Assembly (NCBI GenBank): GCA_030038695.1
Contig: JASHSN010000461.1
Span: 1 to 14,788 of the forward strand
DNA from: Nitrososphaeraceae archaeon
GTDB taxonomy: Archaea; Thermoproteota; Nitrososphaeria; Nitrososphaerales; Nitrososphaeraceae
Direction of reading: 5' to 3'
DNA length: 14,788 nucleotides
Shown: piece after piece, positions 1 to 6,229 of the stretch
Layout of the letters: every line of letters starts with the position of its first letter
Position numbering within the stretch: the first letter of the stretch is position 1
Program-made: the position numbers and the translations under genes
The notes under the pieces: model-generated
Database searches by the model: none
Told to the model about the DNA's origin: nothing
Seen by the model: only the letters and a program-made list of their open reading frames with translations

Positions 1-546
1 ATGAGAGAAATTAGGACAGTAAAAAAGGTAGGGATAGATCTCATAAATTTTCATTCGAATCTCAATGGTATGTTTTATGGGGAAAAGAGAAAGATCCTTT
101 TAGATAATATGGTAAAAAGTCTCAGAGAAATCGGAAGATATGCTGAAAAGTGTAAGGTACATATGATGTTAGAAAATGTACCGTATTCAAATGGGATACA
201 CAATATGCTAGAATTCAAATATATTATTGATAATGTTCCTTCTTTACTTGTTCATTTAGATATTCCTCATGCTTTTACTTCCGGCGGAATGAAGTCGGTA
301 CTAGATTACATAAATACATTTAGAGATAAAATAATTCATATACATTGGCACGATAATCACGGAAGAAAAGATGAGCATCTTCCAATAGGTGAAGGCTTGA
401 TAGATCACGAAAAAACAGTTAGAGCATTAAAGAATATCGAATATGATAGAACAATAACTTTAGAAGTTTTTACGAATAGTAACGATGCTAAATCCTCTAC
501 CGATAAACTTAAAATCATGTGGGCAAAACATACAGAATCTTATTAA
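1..546 (+). CDS. TIM-barrel sugar isomerase / AP endonuclease family 2 protein, 5'-truncated by window
   Basis: This is the C-terminal two-thirds of a xylose-isomerase-like TIM barrel (the fold shared by sugar-phosphate isomerases/epimerases and endonuclease IV). The metal-site pattern is visible: MLENVP with Glu58, HLDIPHAF with Asp87 and His90, a cluster HIHWHDNHGRKDEHLPIGEG at about 113-132 supplying His/Asp ligands, and TLEVF with Glu155 near the end. Family members are usually about 270 residues and only 181 are present. The ATG at base 1 corresponds to the middle of the barrel, so the true start almost certainly lies upstream of the window. The substrate cannot be told from sequence: a sugar-phosphate isomerase is as likely as a DNA-repair nuclease. 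It is followed by short plus-strand reading frames with no clear operon partner. The fold is sure; the specific function is not. Confidence 0.85.
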   Translation: MREIRTVKKVGIDLINFHSNLNGMFYGEKRKILLDNMVKSLREIGRYAEKCKVHMMLENVPYSNGIHNMLEFKYIIDNVPSLLVHLDIPHAFTSGGMKSVLDYINTFRDKIIHIHWHDNHGRKDEHLPIGEGLIDHEKTVRALKNIEYDRTITLEVFTNSNDAKSSTDKLKIMWAKHTESY

Positions 547-572
547 TATAGAAATCTCATTTAACCAATTTT

Positions 573-764
573 ATGTCTATCATATTTCATTATTATAAAC
601 GGCTTGTTATAGTATTGGTTACTCTAACGGCCTTCTCAAATACACAAATGAGTTGTAGTGCGCCAACTCTTAATTCGTTTGCCATAGCTAATCCTTCACA
701 AGTAACCAACTTTTGCTCGGGCTATAGAGTAGCTGCACAACACATACTACAACAACAAGAGTAA
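573..764 (+). CDS. small exported protein, unknown function
   Basis: A 63-residue reading frame begins 27 bases after the isomerase-like gene. Residues 1-8 contain a basic patch (YYKR), followed by a hydrophobic stretch VIVLVTLTAF and small residues up to about 36, so it reads as a signal peptide or single membrane segment. The remainder is short, with two Cys (one in MSCSA, one in NFCSGY). No domain is recognised. No strong Shine-Dalgarno is visible. It may be a real tiny secreted protein or the 5' remnant of a longer one that now stops early. The family is unknown. Confidence 0.4.
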   Translation: MSIIFHYYKRLVIVLVTLTAFSNTQMSCSAPTLNSFAIANPSQVTNFCSGYRVAAQHILQQQE

Positions 765-937
765 GGAAGAGCTACAAGCAGTGAACACCGATAAATTTAG
801 CTTAACACAAAAATCTTTAATCCTTAATCCGGAATTAGGTGTGCGTGGAGTGTCTGCAACGCATCTCAATATGCAATATCACTCCCTCTCCCTGACATCC
901 TCCAATAGATATATCAAAAGATACAGAATTTCGATCA

Positions 938-1105
938 ATGGATTATTTAGCAGAGGTTGAAGAAAGAATCAAACACAAAATCGAACAAATAGAACAGGAA
1001 ATGGATAACACACATGAGAGAGAAAATACTGATAGACTAATGCCTAAGATAGAGACACTGAACTGGGTGTTGAATGAAATACTAGTCTTGGACAAAGAGG
1101 GTTAA
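938..1105 (+). CDS. small charged helical protein, unknown function
   Basis: A 55-residue frame (MDYLAEVEER ... NEILVLDKEG) sits in an otherwise gene-poor gap. It is rich in Glu, Lys, Arg and Ile with hydrophobics at heptad-like spacing (VEERIKHKIEQIEQEM), so it should form one or two amphipathic helices or a short coiled coil. The only ATG compatible with the frame is at 938; a stop (TGA) lies in frame at 893-895. The amino-acid composition is typical of genuine small archaeal proteins rather than of random AT-rich translation. It is followed 12 bases later by the frameshifted zinc-ribbon frame. The function is unknown. Confidence 0.5.
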   Translation: MDYLAEVEERIKHKIEQIEQEMDNTHERENTDRLMPKIETLNWVLNEILVLDKEG

Positions 1106-1117
1106 ATTGTGGTAAAG

Positions 1118-1196
1118 ATGAGGTTGAAGTGTGATAGATGTTCTGTTGGAAACACATAACGCCTTGTTCTACAGATGCAAGTACTGCGCTCAATAA
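1118..1196 (+). pseudogene. tiny zinc-ribbon protein, frameshifted
   Basis: Reading from ATG 1118 gives MRLKCDRCSV with a CxxC knuckle, then stops at TAA 1157-1159. The +1 frame from 1149 continues ETHNALFYRCKYCAQ with a second CxxC and ends at TAA 1194-1196. Joined across about 1148 this makes a compact four-cysteine zinc ribbon of about 25 residues (CxxC, roughly a dozen residues, CxxC). The two halves match so well in style that a single-base indel in a once intact gene is the simplest explanation. A sequencing indel or a programmed shift cannot be excluded. It lies directly after the small helical protein on the same strand, so the two may once have been co-transcribed. Confidence 0.5.
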
Positions 1197-1252
1197 GAAA
1201 AGCAATAGCATAATATCATAAAAATGATGAGAATTGAAACCTTAAACAGGCG

Positions 1253-1453
1253 ATGAACGAATTTGCTAATTGCCAATCAAAAGAGCAGCGACCATCGTAC
1301 GAAATGAAAGAGAAACTATTACTTAAGTCGTTACGCACTGATCGGCAGGATAGTCTGAGTAAACCAGTCAGGTCGTTACACGAGCCGTTTGAGAAGGATT
1401 ATAGTCTACCTAATCCTGAGGGAATGCAGTACTTGCCGGCGTCAAATGGCTAG
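1253..1453 (+). CDS. doubtful small hypothetical ORF
   Basis: A 66-residue hydrophilic frame with many Lys, Arg, Glu, Ser and Pro and no recognised domain or signal peptide. Its last 12 bases overlap the 3' end of the convergent sensor-kinase gene. There is no TATA-like element at a useful distance and no clear Shine-Dalgarno. It is recorded because nothing else occupies 1200-1440, but it may be a chance reading frame. Confidence 0.22.
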   Translation: MNEFANCQSKEQRPSYEMKEKLLLKSLRTDRQDSLSKPVRSLHEPFEKDYSLPNPEGMQYLPASNG

Positions 1454-2902
1454 AGGTAAACTAAAGGAAAAGGTAGCACCACCTTTTCCCAGGTCTTTAT
1501 TTTGGGCCCATATTTTACCGCCATGAGCTTCTATAATGTTCTTAGAAATATACAACCCTAAACCAGTTCCACTAAAGGACTTGCTAGAAAATTTCGTAAA
1601 TAATCTTGGAAATATTTCTGGATCGATACCTGAACCAGTATCCTGAATACTAACCACCGCCATTTCTTCCTCTCCCTTCCTTCTTGCAACGTCAATTGAT
1701 ATAACACCCTCGGACGTAAACTTGAGAGCATTATCTAATAGGTTAGAGATCACTTGCATTATTCTATCTTTATCAGCTCGGACAAAAATATCATCACTAT
1801 GACCTACACCCTCTCCCGCTTTCATTTCATTTTCAAACTCTAATTTTACTTTTTTATGCCCTTCTGATACAAGCTTGAGTTTTCCGTCTTCTATAACATC
1901 TAGTATTATTTGTTTTAAATCAAAATTTATCTTATTTAGTGTTAATCTATGACTTTCAATTCTTGTGACATCTAGTATGTCTTTTGTTAACTTTTGAATT
2001 CGAAAGGCATTTCTATAAATAGCGTCAATAAATAATTTAATTTCAGAGGGAGGATCGAGCATTGCCAATTCTGCATAACCGAGAATAGATTGTGCAGGTG
2101 TTCTTAGTTCATGAGCCGCTACATTGATAAATTCTTGTTGCATCCTATCGTGAAGCTTTAACTGTTCATTCGCTATGAGCAGCTGATTGTTTGCAGTCTG
2201 CAACTCTTCTGTTCTTTTTTTAACTTCCGTTTCTAACGATCTTTGAACGACTAAGTGACGCTTGTAGATACCACGATCAATTGCAAATACCGAAACACCG
2301 GTAATACCGGCAGCAGCAAGAGTAGTAATAACAATGATACGAGTCATGGCTTGGGCATAATCTTGAGTTTTAATAGTTGTATTTGATAACGCGTATCTCA
2401 GTCCGCTCTGAATATCTGCAGTAACTGTCCGGATCTTATCCATAAGAATCTTTCCTTTATTGCTTAGGATCATTGGTAACACGGCATTGAGACCGTGTGA
2501 TTGGCGCAACGTTATTGTTTGATTGAGCTCAGCCATCTTTGCTTCAATCAGACCTTTAAGGACATTTGTTTCATTTAATGATATTTGTTGATTGAGTGGC
2601 TTGCTATTTAACAACATATTCAGATTTTCAAGTTGTTTGTCAATGCCTCTTACGGCTGAATTATATGGTTCTAAGTAGTCTGGTCTATTAGTTATTATGA
2701 AGCCACGCTGACCTGATTCAGCACCAGTTATAGTAGAAAATAGATGTTCTAATCTCTGATTTATTAAATCAAGTCTGTCGGCAAAGGAGTCCCTTTGAAT
2801 AAATTGTATTGTATTTTCGTATGAAATATAACCAACAAGCAGTAGGGCCACCATTGGAATTGCGATTGCGAAAAGCGTGATTTTGTCAATGGAAAAGTTC
2901 AA
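1442..2902 (-). CDS. CHASE3-domain membrane sensor histidine kinase
   Basis: This is a 486-residue two-component sensor kinase. Order of parts: transmembrane helix about 8-26; extracytoplasmic CHASE3 sensor about 30-180 with its signature GAESGQRGFIITNR (60-73); second transmembrane helix about 187-207; a coiled-coil linker about 215-255; HisKA dimerisation domain with the phosphoacceptor H-box FINVAAHELRTP (His264); and the HATPase domain with N-box NLLDNALKF (Asn387, Asn391), G1 box DTGSGI (421-426), F-box PRLFTKF and G2 box GTGLGL (445-450). All catalytic boxes are intact and no receiver domain is attached, so the response regulator must be encoded elsewhere. The start is TTG, supported by a strong Shine-Dalgarno GGAGAGG eight bases upstream (2911-2917) and a TATA element at 2950-2957. 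The ligand is unknown. Upstream lies an IS200-type remnant. Confidence 0.95.
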   Translation of the reverse strand: MNFSIDKITLFAIAIPMVALLLVGYISYENTIQFIQRDSFADRLDLINQRLEHLFSTITGAESGQRGFIITNRPDYLEPYNSAVRGIDKQLENLNMLLNSKPLNQQISLNETNVLKGLIEAKMAELNQTITLRQSHGLNAVLPMILSNKGKILMDKIRTVTADIQSGLRYALSNTTIKTQDYAQAMTRIIVITTLAAAGITGVSVFAIDRGIYKRHLVVQRSLETEVKKRTEELQTANNQLLIANEQLKLHDRMQQEFINVAAHELRTPAQSILGYAELAMLDPPSEIKLFIDAIYRNAFRIQKLTKDILDVTRIESHRLTLNKINFDLKQIILDVIEDGKLKLVSEGHKKVKLEFENEMKAGEGVGHSDDIFVRADKDRIMQVISNLLDNALKFTSEGVISIDVARRKGEEEMAVVSIQDTGSGIDPEIFPRLFTKFSSKSFSGTGLGLYISKNIIEAHGGKIWAQNKDLGKGGATFSFSLPLAI

Positions 2903-2910
2903 GATCGATT

Positions 2911-2917
2911 CCTCTCC
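2911..2917 (-). promoter_or_regulatory. Shine-Dalgarno deciding the TTG start of the CHASE3 kinase
   Basis: The minus-strand sequence GGAGAGG ends eight bases before the TTG at 2902-2900. This is a near-ideal anti-16S match and supports the non-ATG start, which also leaves a full first transmembrane helix. Confidence 0.7.
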
Positions 2918-2949
2918 AGGTAGATGCTACTATCAGGTTTAATATGATT

Positions 2950-2957
2950 CTTTTATA
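2950..2957 (-). promoter_or_regulatory. TATA box for the CHASE3 kinase, inside the tnpA remnant
   Basis: On the minus strand TATAAAAG lies 48-55 nt upstream of the kinase start codon, preceded by an AT-rich GAAATTC that could serve as BRE. Transcription about 25 nt downstream would leave a leader of about 25 nt that carries the Shine-Dalgarno. The element overlaps the TAA stop codon (2955-2953) of the decayed transposase gene. Confidence 0.55.
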
Positions 2958-3282
2958 GAATTTCGCGTGGGAAGTCTACCGGTTTTAACTGGTAGATGAA
3001 CCCACGTTTCCACTCTGTCTGCTTTTCTCTGATATACCTTTCAATCGTCTCGGCAGAGACATGACCAGCAGTTCCAACATAGTAAGAAGGCGACCGCATT
3101 ACACCACGCCATAATTTAGATTCTATATTTGGAAACTTTCTAGACATCCGCGGTCCTGTAACGCCTTTGAAAATGTTTACTATGTTAGTAGGCGAATCAA
3201 ATGGATCTGCCTCACTAAACAAGCGTATATGCTGGCAAAATCGAACAACATCTGTACTATATGTTAAGTAATAGTGATACAA
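2953..3282 (-). pseudogene. tnpA: IS200/IS605 TnpA (Y1 HUH transposase) remnant, N-terminus lost
   Basis: The 109-residue frame covers the C-terminal two-thirds of a single-strand HUH transposase: a degraded metal motif QHIRLF (18-23), ADPFDSPTNIVNIFKG, the conserved KLWRGVMRSPSYYVGTAG block, and the catalytic-helix region SAETIERYIREKQ, where Tyr83 corresponds to the nucleophile. Intact TnpA proteins are about 130-155 residues and begin with a strand of the type YHIVWCPKYR, which is absent here; the first residues are unrelated. The second histidine of HUH is replaced by Arg20, so metal binding and nicking should be lost. No tnpB accompanies it. It is therefore a dead fragment. Its end carries a subterminal hairpin, and its last codons overlap a TATA element for the downstream kinase gene. 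Confidence 0.85.
2966..3006. repeat. imperfect subterminal hairpin of the IS200/IS605-type remnant
   Basis: CGTGGG (2966-2971) pairs with CCCACG (3001-3006), and inside it TCTACC (2975-2980) pairs with GGTAGA (2991-2996) around a 10-base loop, with unpaired bases between the two stems. Imperfect hairpins with bulges close to the element end are what IS200/IS605 transposases recognise. Here it overlaps the last coding codons of tnpA, which marks the right end of the former element near 2950. Confidence 0.6.
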
Positions 3283-3366
3283 TGATCATACGATTCGAAG
3301 TTCTTATTATCACGTCAAGAGATCGTGGATTCTACAGGGAATGCGTCATTTTGGTGATTACTACCA

Positions 3367-3555
3367 CTAATATCTCCAGTAATCAGGTACACAAGTGTGT
3401 ACATCTCTATTCCAGTAGTATCATCCTGGGCAGATCCTTTGAGCGTATCCTTTCTGCTGTGAGATTCCTGTTTCAAATATGGTCGCTGTCGCTGCCACCG
3501 CGAACGTTGTCATCAATACCAGGAATATTGCTGTGATAGTTAACTTCGTTTTCAT
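3367..3555 (-). pseudogene. small secreted Cys-containing peptide interrupted by an in-frame TGA
   Basis: From ATG 3555 the frame reads MKTKLTITAIFLVLMTTFAV, a clear signal peptide, then ...GYAQRICPG and a TGA at 3423-3421. The same frame goes straight on, YYWNRDVHTCVPDYWRY, to TAG at 3369-3367, giving 62 codons in all. The part after the TGA keeps Cys, Trp, Tyr and Pro in a pattern (CPGxYYWNRDVHTCVPD) typical of small secreted Cys-rich peptides, and its unbroken frame suggests that the TGA is a single recent substitution, for example of GGA (Gly) or TGG (Trp). As it stands the product would be a 44-residue pre-peptide with one cysteine. A weak GAGGG Shine-Dalgarno lies just before the ATG. 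Natural read-through is possible but unsupported. Confidence 0.55.
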
Positions 3556-3656
3556 GAGTACCCTCAGTACTTGATATGGTCCATTGATTTGTGCAGTCTT
3601 AACAGGCTATTCTCAAGACACTAACACTACTGCACTACAGAGATATTCTCTGTATC

Positions 3657-3890
3657 CTATGACAGCTGATATTTCTTCATTTGTGATACTCCTAGACGGT
3701 CTTCGAGATATCGCAAGTATCGGTACTGTCTTTGTGATCCTGTAGCGACACCATATCTGTCTATTCCTAGATCTGCTAACATTTTGCGATAGTGCAATGT
3801 CTTTGGTACTGCCCACTAAAAATCTCTCATTTTCTCTGAAAATAATCCACCATATCTTTCGACATTCGGTCGCAGAATTACTATTGTGTG
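3657..3890 (-). pseudogene. broken reading frame of unknown family
   Basis: One minus-strand frame reads RPNVERYGGLFSEKMRDF, TAG (3818-3816), then WAVPKTLHYRKMLADLGIDR and ...RYGVATGSQRQYRYLRYLEDRLGVSQMKKYQLS to a stop at 3659-3657. The composition (Arg/Tyr/Leu with helical spacing) looks coding and continues on both sides of the TAG, so this is probably the 3' end of a gene with a nonsense mutation. A second, longer minus-strand frame (3613-4029, 138 codons from a GTG) overlaps it but has an unnatural composition; I take that one as the shadow. No family is recognised. Confidence 0.3.
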
Positions 3891-4025
3891 TTAATAATTT
3901 CGCGATAGGAGGAGGTCCTTTGATTTGTATATTATGTCTTAGTCTGATAACATTATTATGATGGATATTTGAACTATTCCTAGCATAATAATTTATGAAA
4001 TCATTAGAACCATATTTCACGAACT

Positions 4026-4187
4026 TCACGCCAGTCTGTTGAGTTTGTCACGCTTGAGGATATGTAAGACAGGTGAAAATCCGTTGTGATGCTCGTTTGA
4101 CCAATGGAGCGATCTAGTCCCGTCATGACAAGCCGGACATATTATCCCTTCTGCTGCAATTGAATCTAACTCTGATTGTACACGCAA
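4026..4187 (-). CDS. possible small CxxCH (zinc-finger-like) protein
   Basis: A 53-residue frame from TTG 4187 reads (M)RVQSELDSIAAEGIICPACH, then DGTRSLHWSNEHHNGFSPVL and a basic tail HILKRDKLNRLA. A CPACH knuckle followed by a second cluster HWSNEHH could bind one metal ion, although the ligand set (two Cys plus His residues) is not a standard family I can name. The start is only a TTG without a clear Shine-Dalgarno, 18 bases downstream of the stop of the large repeat protein on the same strand, so it might be read from that transcript. It could also be a fragment of a longer, lost gene. Confidence 0.4.
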   Translation of the reverse strand: MRVQSELDSIAAEGIICPACHDGTRSLHWSNEHHNGFSPVLHILKRDKLNRLA

Positions 4188-4205
4188 TTAGGCTAATGGA
4201 GATGG

Positions 4206-5765
4206 TTAGTTTGACGAACCACGTGTCGAACTAGATTCGCTACTATTGTTGTTACCGTTACCGTTGTAGGGACTTGAGTTGTTATTGTTGTTATTAGTAT
4301 TGCCATTGTTGCTCGTAGAAGGACATATTGCGCTAGCGTCGATTACTGAACCATCAGGACACGTCTGTGTTTGTTGTTGAGGTTGTTTCTGTTGTGTTTG
4401 ATTTGGATTGTTGATATTTTGTTGTAGACATGATGGGTCGTTAGGATTAGCATTGCAGTCTATTGGAGGAGAAATGGCTGTAGTATTTTGTTGGGGTGTT
4501 GGTGTCGAATTTGGATTTAATTGACATGTGCTATTGTCAGTTCCTTGACCACATCCTTGAGTTGGTGTTTGTGGATTTGAAGGCGTGCTTTGAGTTGATG
4601 TGGTATTATTCTGCGATGTGCTAGGCCCATTACTTGCAGATGGTGGAGGAGGAGGCGTGATTGTATTATTGCTTTGAGTTGATGTGGTATTATTCTGCGA
4701 TGTGCTAGGCCCATTACTTGCAGATGGTGGAGGAGGAGGCGTGATTGTATTATTGCTTTGAGTTGATGTGGTATTATTCTGCGATGGTGGAGGGAACTGT
4801 GTTGCATTGGTGGTTGGAGTTGCTGCTGTCATGTTAGATGGAATTGTTGCATTGGTGGTTGGAGTTGCTGCTGTCATGTTAGATGGAATTGTTGCATTGG
4901 TGGTTGGAGTTGCTGCTGTCATGTTAGATGGAATTGTTGCATTGGTGGTTGGAGTTGCTGCTGTCATGTTTGGCGGAGCACTCGGGTTTGTCGTACCACC
5001 TTCGTATATCGGTGTGTCTGGAGGCAGGGAGAACAGCGTGTTAGGACTGTATGCAGGTGGTGGAGGTGGATTGAATATGTTCATGTTATTGGTGTTAACA
5101 TTGTTGACATATGCGTTGTTGATTATGTTATTGTTGATTATGTTTGCAGTATTGATTGTGTTGACATTGTTGATTATGCTCGTGAATTGATTAAGATTCG
5201 TGATGAATACAGGAGCATTGATCACTGTGTTATGAAATAAAGCTCTAGAGTATTCCTGTTGATAGCATGGAGCGAAGCAGTTGATTACAACCACAGTCGG
5301 TCTATAATTATCGTCTTCTTCTCTAATTACTACGACCCTGACTTTACCATTAGATTCTTGTTCGTGGATTACCTTGACAACTATCTTGGTTACAAATAAG
5401 AATACAACCTTACTTTTGTTCTCATAAAGTAACTTCTTGTGTTTTGGAGTTACATACACATATAAAAATACAATCTTGTGAAAGACTTTGTTGGTGTCTT
5501 TTTTACTGATAATTATGTAAGTGCATTTGAATTTGTGGTTGTCAGGATCTTTACAAGTGAGAGTATTCTTTGGCGGCTTGACTGTTGTTACAACAAGTAT
5601 ACAGAGTAATTTCCTACCTGTTGGATCTATGCATTTGAATGTTTTTGCATTTGGCTGATTGGTTATTACTGTGGTGCTCGCAGCATGAGCGAAGTTAATT
5701 GCTGCAGCAGGGAAAATAAATGAAGCCACTATCAAGAATAGCAACAAATTGATTGTTCGATTCAT
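4206..5765 (-). CDS. exported Asn/Thr/Pro-rich surface protein with tandem repeats
   Basis: This 519-residue protein starts with a signal peptide (MNRTINLLLFLIVASFIFPA, cleavage likely near residue 28). Next come two diverged copies of a Cys loop (C44-IDPTGRKLL-C55 and C71-KDPDNHKFK-C81), a beta-rich Val/Ile/Lys region to about 160, and a CFAPC pair (163-167). An Asn-dominated stretch (about 190-232) precedes a proline run, four copies of a 15-residue unit with NATIPS and NMTAATPTT, and about two 28-residue units with PPPPPSASNG and NNTTSTQS. The tail has three Cys pairs (405/414, 437/446, 469/481) and a Ser/Asn-rich end. The repeats are full of N-x-S/T sequons, so a heavily N-glycosylated wall or matrix protein is the best inference. 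No enzymatic motif is seen. It is divergent from the beta-propeller gene. Confidence 0.85.
   Translation of the reverse strand: MNRTINLLLFLIVASFIFPAAAINFAHAASTTVITNQPNAKTFKCIDPTGRKLLCILVVTTVKPPKNTLTCKDPDNHKFKCTYIIISKKDTNKVFHKIVFLYVYVTPKHKKLLYENKSKVVFLFVTKIVVKVIHEQESNGKVRVVVIREEDDNYRPTVVVINCFAPCYQQEYSRALFHNTVINAPVFITNLNQFTSIINNVNTINTANIINNNIINNAYVNNVNTNNMNIFNPPPPPAYSPNTLFSLPPDTPIYEGGTTNPSAPPNMTAATPTTNATIPSNMTAATPTTNATIPSNMTAATPTTNATIPSNMTAATPTTNATQFPPPSQNNTTSTQSNNTITPPPPPSASNGPSTSQNNTTSTQSNNTITPPPPPSASNGPSTSQNNTTSTQSTPSNPQTPTQGCGQGTDNSTCQLNPNSTPTPQQNTTAISPPIDCNANPNDPSCLQQNINNPNQTQQKQPQQQTQTCPDGSVIDASAICPSTSNNGNTNNNNNNSSPYNGNGNNNSSESSSTRGSSN
4586..4790. repeat. 84-bp tandem repeat (about 2.4 copies)
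   Basis: One complete 84-base unit (4657-4740) is flanked by partial copies at 4586-4656 and 4741-4790, with essentially no base differences. It encodes a 28-residue unit with a five-proline run and N-N-T-T sequons. The near-perfect identity at DNA level points to recent expansion. Confidence 0.85.
4801..4980. repeat. 45-bp tandem repeat, four copies
   Basis: Units at 4801-4845, 4846-4890, 4891-4935 and 4936-4980. The first three are identical and the fourth diverges only in its last third. Each encodes 15 residues containing N-A-T and N-M-T sequons. Perfect identity including third positions implies slippage or unequal exchange, so copy number is likely variable between strains. Confidence 0.9.
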
Positions 5766-5792
5766 TGTTCTTTTTACCGTATGTCTATGAGG

Positions 5793-5798
5793 TATATA
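5793..5798 (-). promoter_or_regulatory. TATA element for the repeat surface protein
   Basis: TATATA (minus strand GTTATATACC) lies 28-33 nt before the ATG at 5765. This spacing places transcription at or just before the start codon, as expected for a leaderless archaeal message; no Shine-Dalgarno is present. Confidence 0.5.
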
Positions 5799-6191
5799 AC
5801 TGCTTGATTTGATACATACAACGGATGAGCATGATTATAACTATGTATGTACTGCGTTCGCAACTGCTGTATTTCCAACTTGAAGGTTATATCAATAAAG
5901 GCAGCAGATGGATCAGCATACAAGTTAACTCAGCTCTAATATCTTGTATCCCTTGGTCTGAGACTACCAGGTTTTCTATTTTGATTTAGTAATCTCTAGA
6001 TTGTTCTACATAATCGGATTTAGGCTTTTGACACGTTAAAAAAGAGTAAACTGCTTTGTTCATTGGCGAAAAGGTATGGGAATAACTCAACAACCGCTTA
6101 ACTCAAGTGTTGGAAGTATCACGAGCTGCATTTCAGTTTGATACTTTTCTTTGAGGATAGTATTGTACGTTTCTTTAGAGGTCGATCTTCC
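5799..6191. other. long divergent intergenic region with no gene seen
   Basis: Between the TATA elements of the two divergent surface-protein genes I see no convincing reading frame or RNA gene. A small inverted repeat (ACATAC near 5813 and GTATGT near 5844) sits close to the minus-strand promoter, and T/A-runs occur near 6050 and 6155. The length is unusual for a compact archaeal genome and suggests shared regulatory sites. Confidence 0.4.
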
Positions 6192-6200
6192 AAAATATAT
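6192..6200 (+). promoter_or_regulatory. TATA element for the beta-propeller gene
   Basis: AAAATATAT ends 29 nt before the ATG at 6230, which fits a nearly leaderless transcript. A second AT run (6220-6229) touches the ATG and is too close to serve that start; it would fit the internal ATG at 6287 instead. Confidence 0.45.
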
Positions 6201-6229
6201 CGATATGATTTTATCATCTAAATATATAT

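Noticed and set aside
3261..3536. 91-codon plus-strand ORF
   Set aside because: It lies antisense to the secreted-peptide gene, starts inside the tnpA remnant and has no domain or natural composition.
3613..4029. 138-codon minus-strand ORF from GTG, overlapping the CxxCH frame by GTGA
   Set aside because: The start-stop overlap looks operon-like, but the composition is erratic and a different frame of the same strand reads better; taken as a shadow.
4517..4807. 96-codon minus-strand ORF with His/Leu repeats
   Set aside because: A shifted frame of the 84-bp tandem repeats inside the surface-protein gene.
4768..5190. 140-codon plus-strand ORF in the repeat region
   Set aside because: Antisense of the Asn/Thr repeat protein; its Val/Ala repeats are just the reverse of the same DNA repeats.
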